From NCBI GenBank assembly GCA_944324685.1, contig CALUXG010000034.1, forward strand, positions 20,868 through 84,867: a stretch of DNA of 64,000 nt, in the 5' to 3' direction. The translations under genes and the position numbers were made by a program. Position 1 is the stretch's first letter. Every line of letters begins with the position of its first letter. This document shows, in pieces, positions 53,374 through 63,249 of this stretch. The notes below the pieces were generated by a model. That model saw nothing but the letters and a program-made list of their open reading frames with translations. It was not told the origin of the DNA and ran no database searches. This DNA is from an uncultured Elusimicrobiales bacterium. Its GTDB lineage: Bacteria; Elusimicrobiota; Elusimicrobia; Elusimicrobiales; Elusimicrobiaceae.

Positions 53374-54510
53374 ATGGCAGAAAATACAGATGATTTGAAA
53401 GAGATTTTTGGAGAGTCGGCAGGCAATCTGCCTAAGAAAGATTGGGAAAAACGTTTGAAAGAAAATGAAAAAACCGCCTTGCCCCTTCCTGCAGATCAAC
53501 CGCAGGAAGCATCTTCCCAACCGCCCTCTAAGAAGCCTGCCGGCCGCGGAAATTTTTGGTTTTCCATATTGCTTTTGGCTTTTTGCGTGTCCGCCGCGTG
53601 CGGCGTGTATTTGACGATAAAGCCGGGCATGTCCTGCCCGCGGGAAACGGCGTCGGCCAGACCGGTATTGTCTTTGAACTCCGGCGCAAAGGAAGGCGGC
53701 GCGGGAATTGCATGGATCAAAATCCGCGGCGTTATTGCGGAGTCGGACGATCAGAGTCTGTGGTCTAGGCCGTCTTCGGCTTCGTATATATCCAGAAACA
53801 TTCGGCAGGCGGCTAAGGATAAAAACGTCAAAGCCATTGTGCTGGATATTAATTCTCCCGGAGGAACGGTGGCTTCCGTGCAGGATATTTATTCCGAAAT
53901 TTTAAGCGCCAAAGAACAGGGTAAAAAAGTGGTGGCGCTGTTTCGCGATGTGGCGGCCAGCGGCGCTTTTTACATTGCCATGGCTGCAGACAAAATTGTG
54001 GCCGAGCCGGGGACGATTACCGGTTCTGTGGGCGTAATTATGCAGACGGGAAATGTAGTGGGGCTGTTTGACAAACTGGGGATACAGGTAACTCCCATTA
54101 CTTCCGGCAAATATAAGGATATGGGATCGGCCTACCGGCCCATGACGGACGCGGAAAAAGCTTTGTTGCAGGATATGGTCAATGACACCTATTCCCAATT
54201 TTTCGCTGCGGTTAAAGCCGGCCGGCCCAATGTAACGCCGGAAGATTTGGAAGAGTATACCGATGGGCGCGTTTTTACGGGACAGCGTGCGTTTAATTTG
54301 GGGTTTATTGATAAACTCGGCGGTGAGGAAACGGCACGGCTGCTGGCGGGCGAATTGGCGGGATTAAAAGATCCTAAAATTTTAACGCGTCAAAAACAGG
54401 GCTTGCGTGAACTGATTTTTTCGTTCGGTTCCGGAGCGGAAAGCAAGAACTTGTCCAAGCAATTGCAAAGCATCAGCACGCCGCGCGTGTCTTATTTGTG
54501 GATTTATTAA
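53374..54510 (+). CDS. sppA: Signal peptide peptidase SppA (36K type)
   Basis: 378 residues: a hydrophilic N-terminal ~62 residues, one membrane helix (~63-83), and a periplasmic ClpP-like serine protease domain. The catalytic Ser is S196 in VAASGAFYIA, and the general-base Lys is K248 in GKYKDMGS; the 52-residue spacing matches the short Bacillus-type enzyme. It degrades cleaved signal peptides in the membrane. The start at 53374 has AAGGGG; longer in-frame starts would overlap dapA. The Lys/Glu/Pro-rich cytoplasmic extension is longer than usual. Confidence 0.93.
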   Translation: MAENTDDLKEIFGESAGNLPKKDWEKRLKENEKTALPLPADQPQEASSQPPSKKPAGRGNFWFSILLLAFCVSAACGVYLTIKPGMSCPRETASARPVLSLNSGAKEGGAGIAWIKIRGVIAESDDQSLWSRPSSASYISRNIRQAAKDKNVKAIVLDINSPGGTVASVQDIYSEILSAKEQGKKVVALFRDVAASGAFYIAMAADKIVAEPGTITGSVGVIMQTGNVVGLFDKLGIQVTPITSGKYKDMGSAYRPMTDAEKALLQDMVNDTYSQFFAAVKAGRPNVTPEDLEEYTDGRVFTGQRAFNLGFIDKLGGEETARLLAGELAGLKDPKILTRQKQGLRELIFSFGSGAESKNLSKQLQSISTPRVSYLWIY

Positions 54511-54522
54511 GGGAGCGCTTGT

Positions 54523-55083
54523 ATGATGACGCTTTTCAGAGCCTATTTCTCTTATGACAAAGATCCAGCGCAAACAATGCGCACATTGGTGGAAGAACGC
54601 CGTTTCGGCGCGGCGGCGGCTGGCTATGCCGTGGCGGCGCTGTGTTGGGTGGTGTTCTTTTGGACCGGCGCAGAATTGTCCGCATGGGGCTTATTGTGGC
54701 GTTTTGCGTTTTTTTGGCTGTTGGAGCTGACGCTGGGGTATTTATGGGCCGCTTTATCGGGTTTGTTTGTAAACTTCTTTTCCGCGGGCAACGGCCCGTC
54801 GGCCTTGTTTGTGGTGATGGGCCTGTCCGGCTTTGCCAACGGTTTGCTTTTGTGTTTTGCCTTGCTTTCGTCGGCAGTTGTTTGGTTCAAACCGTTGGCC
54901 GCATTGGCTTTGTTGGTCGTTTTGTTGTTTAGATTATTGTTCATCGTACGCAATACCGCTCGTGCCGCACGGATAGGCGCGGGCAAAGCGTTTGGCGCTT
55001 TGTGTTTTGCGTTGGTGCCGGTGCTGGCCGGCGCATTGCTTTGCGCCGGAGCGGCGGGCCTGTTTGTCGCTTTTCTGTTTTAA
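54523..55083 (+). CDS. Multi-spanning membrane protein (possible Yip1-type)
   Basis: 186 residues with five hydrophobic segments from ~35 to the C-terminus and a short polar N-terminus containing YDKDPAQTMRTLVEE. Topology and the LGYLWAALSGLFVNFFSAGNG segment resemble Yip1-domain proteins, but this is a weak match. It follows sppA by 12 bp with AGGGAG, so the two are probably an operon. No function can be given. Confidence 0.55.
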   Translation: MMTLFRAYFSYDKDPAQTMRTLVEERRFGAAAAGYAVAALCWVVFFWTGAELSAWGLLWRFAFFWLLELTLGYLWAALSGLFVNFFSAGNGPSALFVVMGLSGFANGLLLCFALLSSAVVWFKPLAALALLVVLLFRLLFIVRNTARAARIGAGKAFGALCFALVPVLAGALLCAGAAGLFVAFLF

Positions 55084-55116
55084 CGAATTCCGCTGATAAA
55101 ACGTTTGCATGTTGAC

Positions 55117-55167
55117 TTGTACAACGCCCGAAAGTTTGTTATACTGGTAAATACCTACCGGTAAGTA
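55117..55167 (+). promoter_or_regulatory. Efflux operon promoter with TetR-type palindrome
   Basis: TTGTAC (55117-55122), 17-bp spacer, TATACT (55140-55145). Just downstream, TACCTACCGGTAAGTA (55152-55167) is a palindrome with one mismatched pair around the perfect core TACCGGTA. It overlaps the expected transcription start of the tetR-led operon, so autoregulation is likely. Confidence 0.65.
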
Positions 55168-55177
55168 AAATTCCATT

Positions 55178-55843
55178 ATGAAACTATTGAAGAAAAACGC
55201 CAAAGAAGACCGTACCTCGCATGAACAGCAAATGCGCCGCCGCATCAAGGACGCCGCTTTTAAGCTGATGGCGGAGCAGGGCATAGAAAACGTGTCCATG
55301 CGCCAAATAGCTGAAAAAGTACACGTTACAAAGCCCGTCTTATACTACTATTTTAAGGACAAAGAGGATTTGTGTACTTCTATCATTGACGAACATGTTA
55401 AAAATTTTGACATGTTTTTAGATTCCGCTCTTTCCAAAAAACCAAATATGGCGTCTTTGCTGGCATTGGTGTTTGAGAGACATTTGGATTTCTTTTTTGC
55501 CGATCCGCGCAATTCCAAATTCATTGCCCGCACCATTTCTTATGCATTGAGCAATAAAGCAAAAGGATTTATCAATGACGGGCGCGACCAAATGGGGCGC
55601 ATGCATGTTATTTTTTCCGAAGCCGCGCAAAAAACCGGTTTTCCGAAAGAAGGCTTGAGAGATTTTGAACGCCTTTCCCGCGCGGTGTTGCTGCAAATTA
55701 TGCTCAGCTCGTATGTTCAGTTGCATTTGCCGGAAGCCGTATCGGGGAAACAGGAAAATTTTTATGATAAAGAATCCGTCAATCGCTTGGCGCGAATTAT
55801 CGTTTTGGGAATCAAAGCTTATTACAAAGGGGATAAAAAGTAA
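55178..55843 (+). CDS. TetR family transcriptional regulator
   Basis: 221 residues. The N-terminal helix-turn-helix domain (~20-65) has the family pattern RIKDAAFKLMAEQGIENVSMRQIAEK (partial) and KPVLYYYFKDKEDL. The C-terminal ligand-binding domain is helical and unspecific. It is the first gene of the tolC-adaptor-RND operon (next ATG immediately after its stop) and lies 11 bp after a palindrome that it probably binds. The same palindrome precedes the ATP synthase operon. Confidence 0.93.
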   Translation: MKLLKKNAKEDRTSHEQQMRRRIKDAAFKLMAEQGIENVSMRQIAEKVHVTKPVLYYYFKDKEDLCTSIIDEHVKNFDMFLDSALSKKPNMASLLALVFERHLDFFFADPRNSKFIARTISYALSNKAKGFINDGRDQMGRMHVIFSEAAQKTGFPKEGLRDFERLSRAVLLQIMLSSYVQLHLPEAVSGKQENFYDKESVNRLARIIVLGIKAYYKGDKK

Positions 55844-57229
55844 ATGAAAAGGGCATCTTTTTTATCGGGCTTGCTTTTTCTGGCCTGCACCGTTTTGTCA
55901 GCGGCTCCGGCTCCTACAGATCCCGCTTCGGATCTGTTTAAGGAACGGCCCGAAGTGGAAGGAGAAAAAATTACTATTCAACAAGCCATAGATATTGCGC
56001 TTAAAGACAGTTATCAAATTATTAACGCCACCAAAACCATGCAAATCTATGAGCAGCAGCTCAAAGAAGCCAATGCTTCTTTTTATCCGACGCTCAGTCT
56101 GGATGGCAGCTACAGCCGCGCTTTGAAAAAGGGACGCATGCCTATTGGGGAACAATTAATAGAAATGGGCCAAAATAATACGTTTACCGCTTCGGCGGGC
56201 TTAAATTATGTATTGTGGTCCGGCGGACAAGTGCGCAATAATTCCAAATTGGCTCAGGTAAATGCGCAGACGGGTCTTTACCAACTCAAACAGATGCAGA
56301 GCAGCGTTACGCGGCAGGTGGTAACTTTTTGTTACGACATTATTTACGCTTCGGCGTTAATCCGCGTGCAAGAAGAATATTTGGATATTGCCAAGCAGCA
56401 TTTGGCCGAAACCAAAGCCCGCTACCGCGAAGGTTTGTCCAGTAACTTGGACGTGCTGAACCAACAAGTACAGGTGGAAAACATTGAACCGCAGGTTATG
56501 CAGGCTAAGAAAAATTTTGAACTGGGGAATTTGTATTTGCGCCAGATTTTGAACCGAGATCCGGAAGATCCCATTTATCTGACGTGGACCCCCGCAGATT
56601 TGCGCGTACCTCCCACGCCGCCGCTGGACGATTTATATGCGCTGGCCGTTAAATACAGACCGGAACTGATTATCTCAAAACTGGCGGTAGACGCGGCACA
56701 TTACAATATCAGAATTGCCAAATCCGGCCATAGCCCCATTTTGTCCTTAAATGCCGATTACAGCTATAATGCGTATACGGAAAACGGTTTCCCGCGGCAC
56801 AGCAATCAATATTACTGGGCCAGTACGGCGGGCATAACGCTGAGCATACCGCTGTTTGAGGGGTTTAAGATTACTTCTCAGGTAACCCAACGCGAACTGG
56901 CTTACGAACAGGCCGTAGCCGCATACCAAAACCAGCTGAAGAATGTCCGCATTGAAGTAAAAGAGGCATGGCTGAATTTGGAGGAAGCCAAAAGCCGTAT
57001 TGAAGCCACGCGCGGCGTGGTGCAGCAGGCGCGCGAAAACTTAAACGCGCAGATGCTTCGCTATCGCAACGGCTTGTCCAGCCGGTTGGAGTTAAATGAC
57101 GCCACAGCTAATGTAAACGAATCCGATTTGCAATATGTACAGGCCGTATATGACGCCGTGATCGCTTTGTCTGATTTGAAATATGCCGTAGGGGCGGAGG
57201 TTTATTTGTATGAAGAAAAAGACAATTAG
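55844..57229 (+). CDS. TolC family outer-membrane efflux channel
   Basis: 461 residues. Signal peptide 1-20 (VLSAAPA), then two repeats of the outer-membrane efflux (OEP) domain: long helices with ITIQQAIDIALKDSY at the start and YRNGLSSRLELNDATANV near the end. It forms the trimeric outer-membrane duct for the RND pump. Starts at the tetR stop and overlaps the adaptor gene by 20 bp. Confidence 0.92.
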   Translation: MKRASFLSGLLFLACTVLSAAPAPTDPASDLFKERPEVEGEKITIQQAIDIALKDSYQIINATKTMQIYEQQLKEANASFYPTLSLDGSYSRALKKGRMPIGEQLIEMGQNNTFTASAGLNYVLWSGGQVRNNSKLAQVNAQTGLYQLKQMQSSVTRQVVTFCYDIIYASALIRVQEEYLDIAKQHLAETKARYREGLSSNLDVLNQQVQVENIEPQVMQAKKNFELGNLYLRQILNRDPEDPIYLTWTPADLRVPPTPPLDDLYALAVKYRPELIISKLAVDAAHYNIRIAKSGHSPILSLNADYSYNAYTENGFPRHSNQYYWASTAGITLSIPLFEGFKITSQVTQRELAYEQAVAAYQNQLKNVRIEVKEAWLNLEEAKSRIEATRGVVQQARENLNAQMLRYRNGLSSRLELNDATANVNESDLQYVQAVYDAVIALSDLKYAVGAEVYLYEEKDN

Positions 57230-58115
57230 AAACTTAAATTACGCGCTTATTGCGCTGGTGATTATCGTATTGACGGTGGTATTTGTGCGCCGTGATCCGT
57301 CCGATAAGATTTTAGGAGACGTGCCAATGGACGTATTTATTGTCCAGACTGAAAAGGTGCAGAACCGCAATCTGACAAAGCAGTTGCTGATGTCTGGCAG
57401 CATTAAAGCGCAGGAAGAAGCGACGCTGTATCCGCGCGTGGAGGGCAAACTGCTGCGCAATGTGTTGCGGGAAGGAGATGCGGTGAAGAGAAATCAAACG
57501 GTTTCGCTGATTGAACGCGATGAAGTGGGGGCGGTGTATGAGCCGGTAGTGGTGCCGTCCACTATTACGGGGGTGGTCGGACGCGTATATTTGGACCCTG
57601 GGGAAAACGTTACCACCAGCACTCCGGTGGCTTTGGTGGTCAATCAAAATACCGTACGCATTGAAGTGGATATTCCGGAGCGTTATATCGGCAGTTTGCA
57701 CAAAGGACAGCAGGCCGTGTTGAACGTAGACGCCTTGCCCGGGCAGGATTTTGAAGCGACGCTGGATATTTTAAGCCCCGTGGTGGATTCCATGAGCCGT
57801 GCCGTGGAAGTGGAATTTAAGGCCGACAACTCCAAAGGCTTGCTGAAATCGGGGATGTTTGCCAAAGTAAACATTTTGTTGGATGAAAAAGAAGATGTTC
57901 CCTCCGTTTCCAAAAAAAGCGTTTATAGCGGGGAAGACGGCCAGAGCTATGTTTTCCTCCCTTCCGCGGACGGCAAAACCGCTGTCCGCCAGAATGTTTC
58001 CACGGGATTTGAAAACAACGATTATGTGGAAATAACGGAGGGACTGGCCTCCGGAGAAGAAATACTTTCTTTCGCCTATGGTGTCAGAGACGGCAGCAAA
58101 ATAGAAATTAAATAG
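57210..58115 (+). CDS. RND efflux periplasmic adaptor (membrane fusion protein)
   Basis: 301 residues. One N-terminal membrane helix (~8-24), then a lipoyl-like half (EATLYPRVEGKL...VKRNQTVSLIE), little or no helical hairpin, a beta-barrel (VRIEVDIPERYIGSLHKGQ) and a membrane-proximal domain (FENNDYVEITEGLASGEEIL). It bridges pump and TolC-type channel. Short for the family because the alpha-hairpin is nearly absent. Coupled to tolC by overlap. Confidence 0.9.
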   Translation: MKKKTIRNLNYALIALVIIVLTVVFVRRDPSDKILGDVPMDVFIVQTEKVQNRNLTKQLLMSGSIKAQEEATLYPRVEGKLLRNVLREGDAVKRNQTVSLIERDEVGAVYEPVVVPSTITGVVGRVYLDPGENVTTSTPVALVVNQNTVRIEVDIPERYIGSLHKGQQAVLNVDALPGQDFEATLDILSPVVDSMSRAVEVEFKADNSKGLLKSGMFAKVNILLDEKEDVPSVSKKSVYSGEDGQSYVFLPSADGKTAVRQNVSTGFENNDYVEITEGLASGEEILSFAYGVRDGSKIEIK

Positions 58116-58122
58116 GGTTTGT

Positions 58123-61100
58123 ATGCAAGAACAAGATAATAAACAAGCGGTTCGAGAAGCCGTTCGTAAAGGAGGCTTCAGCTCGTTTTTTATTCGTCGG
58201 CCCGTACTGACGATCATGTGTTCGTTGTCCGTTGTCATTTTGGGGCTTATGGCGTACAGCGGCATGGGCGTGGGGCTTTTTCCAAACATGGAAGTGCCTT
58301 ATGTCCTTGTGCAGACAACGCTGCCCGGGGCCAGCGCGGAGGAAATTGAAACTTCCGTTACCAAAATCATAGAAGAATCTGTCAATCAAATTGAAGGTAT
58401 TGATGAGCTGAGCAGTACCAGTTCCGAGGGAACGTCTTTGGTTGTGGTCAAGTTTGATATGGACAAAGACCGCGATGTCGCCGCGCAGGAAGTGCGCGAC
58501 AAAGTGGATTTGGTAACCAACGAATTGCCGGACGGTACGGATGCGCCTATCATTTTGAAACTGGATGCGGACGCTATCGCCGTATTAAACATCGTCGTAT
58601 CCGGCGATCGTGATATTATTGAACTGACGGAAATCGCCAAAAAACGAGTTAAAGAAAATATTGAAAATACCCGCGGCGTAGGGTCGGTGCGCATTGTGGG
58701 CGGACGCGAAAGAGAAGTGCATGTCATCGTCAATCCGTTCAAACTCTATTCTTTGGGTCTGTCCATTAACGCGGTCAAAAACGCGCTGATAGACCAAAAC
58801 GTGGAAGTGCCCGGAGGCCGCGTGGAGCAGCAGCATCAGGAATATACGCTGCGCGTGTTGGGACGCGTGAACGACGTGCTGGGGTTCAATGATATTTTCG
58901 TTGCGCGCAAAAACGGCACCTCTATTAAAGTATCCGACATCGGCTATGCCGAAGATTCCGGTGAATATGACCGCGAATCCACCTATTTGAACGGACGCCG
59001 CGCCGTAACGCTGGAAGTTACCAAACAATCCGGTACGAATACGCTGGCCGTTATTCAGGGTGTGAAGGACAAATTGGATTTGATAGCTCCTTCTTTGCCG
59101 AAAGATATTAATATTTCTTTAATGATGGACCAGTCCGGCAGCATACGTGCCTCCGTGAATACGGTGCTGGAACACTTGATTTTGGGCGGTCTTTTGGCCG
59201 GCGTCATGGTATTGGTCTTTATGGGGTCTTTGCGCTCAACGTTTATTGCGTTTTTGGCCATGCCGATTTCCATTATAGGCGCGTTCATTTTCATGAACAT
59301 GAAGGGCTTTACTATTGACTCCATGACGCTGCTGGGGTTAACGGTGGCGGTGGGTATCGTTATTGACGATGCTATCGTGATGCTGGAAAATATTTATCGG
59401 CATATGGAAAAATACGACAAATCTCCCATGGTGGCGGCGTTGGACGGTTCACGCGAAATCACCTCCACCGTGGTAGCTACCACGCTGTCTATTCTGGTTA
59501 TTTTCCTGCCTTTGGCGTACATGAGCGGCATTATCGGCCGCGTGGTCAGCAGTTACGGTTTGACGGTGGTGTTCGCCATTGCTTTGTCGGGGTTGGTGGC
59601 CTTGACGCTTACGCCCATGCTTTGTGCCAAGATGCTTAAAAAACAGTCGGGCCCCAGCCGCTTAAGCAAAATGGTGGACGGCATTAATGAAACGTTGGCG
59701 GATTTGTATTTGCCCATGCTAAACTGGTCCATCCATCACCGCAAGACGATGGTTGTTGTTTCTGTATTGTGTATTTTATCCATGATTCCCATGCTGCGCA
59801 TTGTGGGCGGAGAGTTTTTCCCGCAGGAAGACAGCGGCAAAATACAAATCAATGTGGAAGCCCCCATGGGAACCAGTTATCCGGATACTCAAAAGATATT
59901 GATGCAAATTGAAACCGACGTGCGCCGTATGCCTTATGTGAAAGATGTTTTGCTTTCGGCGGGCGTCGGGGACAACAGCTTTTCCGATTCTCAGCCCAGC
60001 AATCGCGGCAATGTGCGTTTTGAGTTGGAGGACCGCGACATACGCCACGGCATTACGACGCTGAAATATTTGGAATTGACGCGTGAAATGATGAAAAAAT
60101 ATGAGGGACTGAAAACCAGCTCTTATATCGTTTCAGACGGTCCGGGTGGACGCAAAGATGTGGAATTTTTAATGTCCGGTCCGGATATTGACAAGCTGAC
60201 CGAATACGGTAATGCCATTTTGGCTAAATTAAGGCAAGATCCGCGGTTTATTGATTTGGATTTGTCTGTTGATTTGTCCAAGCCGGAGTATCGCGTTGTC
60301 ATTAACCGTGAAAAAGCCCATGATATGGGTGTAAACGTTACCGACATAGCTTCTGCCCTGCGTACTATGGTCGGAGGCGAAGACGACGTGACCAAATACA
60401 AAGAGGGCGACGAACTCTATGAGGTGCGTATCCGTGTGGGCGAGGAATACCGCGACAGTAAAGAAGCCGTCAGCGCGCTGATGGTGCCCGCCATGGTAAA
60501 CGGACAGGAAACCATTGTCCGTTTAGACAGTGTAGCCGACATAGAGGAAGGCTTGGGCCCTAACCAAATTGACCGTTTCAACCGCCAGCGGCAGCTTACG
60601 GTGGAGGCCAATCTAAACGGATTAGATGTACGCACCGCTTTGGGCATTATTCAGCAAGCTTATGATTCCTTGGGCGCATCCAGCGAATACAGCGGCGGCA
60701 CCAGCGGCAGCGCCAAAGAAATGGGTCGTATGTTTCAGTCCTTTATTATGGCTTTTATCTTGGCTTTCTTATTCAAATATATGATTTTGGCCGCGCAGTT
60801 TGAAAACTACTCCCATCCGGTGGCCATTATTGTATCTTTGCCTCTGACGCTTCCGTTTGCCATTTTCTCTTTGCTCATTACGGGGCAAACCTTGAATATT
60901 TTCAGTTTGCTGGGTTTGTTTATGCTTATCGGAGTAGTCAGCAAAAACGCCATTTTGCAAACGGATTATACCGATCAACTGCGCGCCCGCGGTTATGGCC
61001 GCACCAACGCCATTTTGCAGGCCAACCGCGTACGCTTGCGTCCTATTTTGATGACGACTCTGACCTTGGTGGTGGCCATGGTGCCCATGTTAATTTCCAA

Positions 61101-61308
61101 CGGCGAAGGCGCCGAATCACGCCGCAGCTTAGCCATTGTCATTGTGGGCGGTCAAGCTTTATCGTTGCTCATTACGCTTTTGATGACGCCGGTAACGTAT
61201 ATTTTAATGGATGAATTCGGCGCATGGGTAAACTGGAAATTGCGCGGCATTCCCATTCCGCAGGATAAAGACAAAGATGAAATCTTGCCGGAGGTGCCGG
61301 TGGATTGA
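58123..61308 (+). CDS. RND efflux permease (AcrB/HAE1-like)
   Basis: 1061 residues with 12 membrane helices and two large periplasmic loops. The proton-relay Asp pair is D415-D416 in VGIVIDDAIVMLEN; its Lys partner is in MLIGVVSKNAIL. N-terminal FFIRRPVLTIM and GxFPxMEVPYV are typical. It drives drug/proton antiport; with no metal-binding Met motif seen, hydrophobic compounds are more likely substrates than metals. 7 bp after the adaptor; the operon is tetR-tolC-adaptor-pump. Confidence 0.95.
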   Translation: MQEQDNKQAVREAVRKGGFSSFFIRRPVLTIMCSLSVVILGLMAYSGMGVGLFPNMEVPYVLVQTTLPGASAEEIETSVTKIIEESVNQIEGIDELSSTSSEGTSLVVVKFDMDKDRDVAAQEVRDKVDLVTNELPDGTDAPIILKLDADAIAVLNIVVSGDRDIIELTEIAKKRVKENIENTRGVGSVRIVGGREREVHVIVNPFKLYSLGLSINAVKNALIDQNVEVPGGRVEQQHQEYTLRVLGRVNDVLGFNDIFVARKNGTSIKVSDIGYAEDSGEYDRESTYLNGRRAVTLEVTKQSGTNTLAVIQGVKDKLDLIAPSLPKDINISLMMDQSGSIRASVNTVLEHLILGGLLAGVMVLVFMGSLRSTFIAFLAMPISIIGAFIFMNMKGFTIDSMTLLGLTVAVGIVIDDAIVMLENIYRHMEKYDKSPMVAALDGSREITSTVVATTLSILVIFLPLAYMSGIIGRVVSSYGLTVVFAIALSGLVALTLTPMLCAKMLKKQSGPSRLSKMVDGINETLADLYLPMLNWSIHHRKTMVVVSVLCILSMIPMLRIVGGEFFPQEDSGKIQINVEAPMGTSYPDTQKILMQIETDVRRMPYVKDVLLSAGVGDNSFSDSQPSNRGNVRFELEDRDIRHGITTLKYLELTREMMKKYEGLKTSSYIVSDGPGGRKDVEFLMSGPDIDKLTEYGNAILAKLRQDPRFIDLDLSVDLSKPEYRVVINREKAHDMGVNVTDIASALRTMVGGEDDVTKYKEGDELYEVRIRVGEEYRDSKEAVSALMVPAMVNGQETIVRLDSVADIEEGLGPNQIDRFNRQRQLTVEANLNGLDVRTALGIIQQAYDSLGASSEYSGGTSGSAKEMGRMFQSFIMAFILAFLFKYMILAAQFENYSHPVAIIVSLPLTLPFAIFSLLITGQTLNIFSLLGLFMLIGVVSKNAILQTDYTDQLRARGYGRTNAILQANRVRLRPILMTTLTLVVAMVPMLISNGEGAESRRSLAIVIVGGQALSLLITLLMTPVTYILMDEFGAWVNWKLRGIPIPQDKDKDEILPEVPVD

Positions 61309-61335
61309 GCTGACGTATGGTTTCTTTTGTTTCCT

Positions 61336-61361
61336 AAAAGGCCCGCCTTGGCGGGCCTTTG
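61336..61361 (+). terminator. Terminator of the efflux operon
   Basis: AAAGGCCCGCC-TT-GGCGGGCCTTT hairpin; the U-tract is short. Confidence 0.8.
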
Positions 61362-61393
61362 GCGTTTAATGGGACTTTTTGGCCTTAGCGTGT

Positions 61394-61438
61394 GGGTCTA
61401 AAGACCCTTGTTGGAGAATGTCTTTTGTGAAATACTAT
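61394..61438 (+). promoter_or_regulatory. Promoter and small palindrome of the secreted-protein gene
   Basis: TTGGAG (61411-61416), 16-bp spacer, TACTAT (61433-61438). A perfect 14-bp palindrome GGGTCTAAAGACCC (61394-61407) lies directly before the -35 and could be a protein-binding site. Confidence 0.4.
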
Positions 61439-61442
61439 ACAT

Positions 61443-63026
61443 ATGAAGATGAATATGTGGAAAAAAACGGTTTCTTTGGGTTTAAGCGCGGCGGTATTTT
61501 TCACTTCCGCACCCGTCTATGCGCAGGCTTTCTTGCCTATTGGTCGGGACGAGCAGGCTTTTGCGGGGAACTTTCAGCGTGTGCTGGAAGAGGCCGTCCT
61601 GTCGCGGCGTTCCGATATGACGGTCTATCACATCATGGAACAATATGTCCGTTACGGCAGCGTGGACGGAGCCGCTTTGGCAGCGGTGCTGGATGATGAG
61701 GAGTATATTCGTTCCTTGAATGTGGAAGAAGCGGGAACTTTATCTTTTCTTTCCCAATATGTCGGATATCCCACTGGCAATTATGGGACGGGGTGGGAAG
61801 ATAAATTGGCAAAAGCGGTTTTAAGCCGACTGGGAGATTATCAAGAAGCCGATCCGGATTTTGCGCTGCATTCCTTCTATGCCATGGTGGCGGTTTCATT
61901 GGGGCATAATCCTTATATGTACCGCATGGTGGAAGACTGGGCTTTTGAACAGGTGGCTTTGGCAAGCCGTCCCGCCGATTCTGCCCGCCGCGGTTGGGCG
62001 GCGGAAGTATTGGCTAATTTGGCCGTCGTGTCGGAAGATGATGTGTGGCCGGCGCAGCGTCGCGAAGCGTTTGAATGGCGTTTGGAAAGCCTGATCCGTC
62101 AATTTGATTGGCTGCAAAATGCCCGTGCGGATTATAAAATGACAGGCGTCAAAAACAGGTTGGGCGCCAGCAACCAAAACTTACTCATTCAGCTTTTTGC
62201 ACAAGCCAACAATTTCTTTTCCATGAAAGACAAAGACGGAATTTTGAAACAGATGTTCAGCGCCGGAGGGCTGAATCCCGTGGGCAGAGCCATAGCAGGA
62301 CGCGAATACAATGACCGTTTTTCAGATACTGGGGAAAGTTTCTATCTGCATGCGGTTACCCCGGGGACAGACGGCAAAGGACATTTTGCCGATTCTGTAA
62401 ATGGCCGGAGACACTTTATATTGGCTTCTTTGATAAAAGGATTGTTCTTGTCGTATCATACGCGCAGCTGGCAGGAGAGTTCCGAACTGATGGAGCGGTT
62501 TGTCCGCTCTTATTTAACGGCGGATAAAGAAAACCATTTTATACATTATTTGTATATTCCGCTTAGCGGTATGCGTTTGGGCATGGCCTTGCACTTTGCG
62601 TCCACGTTAAACGGTTGGGAAAAAGAAGAATCTTCCCTGCAAAAAGAATTGTATAGTACGCTGAAAAAGGGCTACCCGTGGCATGTCGTTTGTACAACGC
62701 TGCAGGGGGCGTGTGAAGTTTCCGCCGAATGGGTGGCGCTGGGAGATTTGTTTGCCGTTGTATTCCGCGGCATGGGGTGGGGTGTGAAAATGGCCGGCAG
62801 ACAAGTGATAAACCATCTCCCTCCCCGCGCGCTGATGCATTTGGCTTTGGTAGAGATGGCCGGCAGACAAGGTTCAAAAGCGGTCGTCCGTTGGAGCAAA
62901 CAGACAATCAAGACCTTGCTGAAACAAGCCGGTTGGAAAGGCGTTGGCGTGGGTACAGCAGCCGGAGCCGTGTTGTTGTATGATCCAACCACAATGGGGG
63001 CTAAGCCGCAGGCGTTGGCACGTTGA
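61443..63026 (+). CDS. Large secreted protein of unknown function
   Basis: 527 residues (start could also be the in-frame ATG at 61449 or 61455). Signal peptide ends at VYAQA (about residue 28). The mature protein is predominantly helical, with short repeated helices (LAKAVLSRLGDYQEADPDFALHSFYAM region) that look HEAT- or TPR-like for residues ~40-250. A middle region contains GRRHFILASLIKG, and the C-terminal 60 residues are basic and amphipathic with two MAGRQ repeats and end in a Gly/Ala-rich helix. I recognise no family. Single-gene unit with its own promoter and terminator. Confidence 0.75.
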   Translation: MKMNMWKKTVSLGLSAAVFFTSAPVYAQAFLPIGRDEQAFAGNFQRVLEEAVLSRRSDMTVYHIMEQYVRYGSVDGAALAAVLDDEEYIRSLNVEEAGTLSFLSQYVGYPTGNYGTGWEDKLAKAVLSRLGDYQEADPDFALHSFYAMVAVSLGHNPYMYRMVEDWAFEQVALASRPADSARRGWAAEVLANLAVVSEDDVWPAQRREAFEWRLESLIRQFDWLQNARADYKMTGVKNRLGASNQNLLIQLFAQANNFFSMKDKDGILKQMFSAGGLNPVGRAIAGREYNDRFSDTGESFYLHAVTPGTDGKGHFADSVNGRRHFILASLIKGLFLSYHTRSWQESSELMERFVRSYLTADKENHFIHYLYIPLSGMRLGMALHFASTLNGWEKEESSLQKELYSTLKKGYPWHVVCTTLQGACEVSAEWVALGDLFAVVFRGMGWGVKMAGRQVINHLPPRALMHLALVEMAGRQGSKAVVRWSKQTIKTLLKQAGWKGVGVGTAAGAVLLYDPTTMGAKPQALAR

Positions 63027-63040
63027 CCCGAAACATTTGA

Positions 63041-63076
63041 AAAATACCCCGCTCTGAAAAGAGCGGGGTATTAAAA
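63041..63076 (+). terminator. Terminator after the secreted-protein gene
   Basis: AAATACCCCGCTCT-GAAA-AGAGCGGGGTATT; a strong 12-bp-plus stem, with A/T-rich flanks on both sides, so it may also stop minus-strand tRNA-Cys transcription. Confidence 0.88.
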
Positions 63077-63081
63077 TAATA

Positions 63082-63153
63082 AGGTGCGGGCGGGAATCGA
63101 ACCCGCGAATATGAGTTTTGCAGACTCACGCCTTACCACTTGGCCACCGCACC
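63082..63153 (-). tRNA. tRNA-Cys (anticodon GCA)
   Basis: On the minus strand: acceptor GGTGCGG/CCGCACC, anticodon stem TGAGT/ACTCA around CTGCAAA (anticodon GCA), T-arm GCGGG-TTCGATT-CCCGC, discriminator U as expected for Cys. CCA is not encoded. TATAAT on the minus strand (63178-63173) is its likely -10. Confidence 0.96.
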
Positions 63154-63249
63154 ATAAAATAGGGATGTCAATATTATAGCAAAAAAATAAAATTCTTGCA
63201 GTTTTTAGACGAGAGAAAAATTTCTCTTTTAATAGGTCCAAATAGGGCC

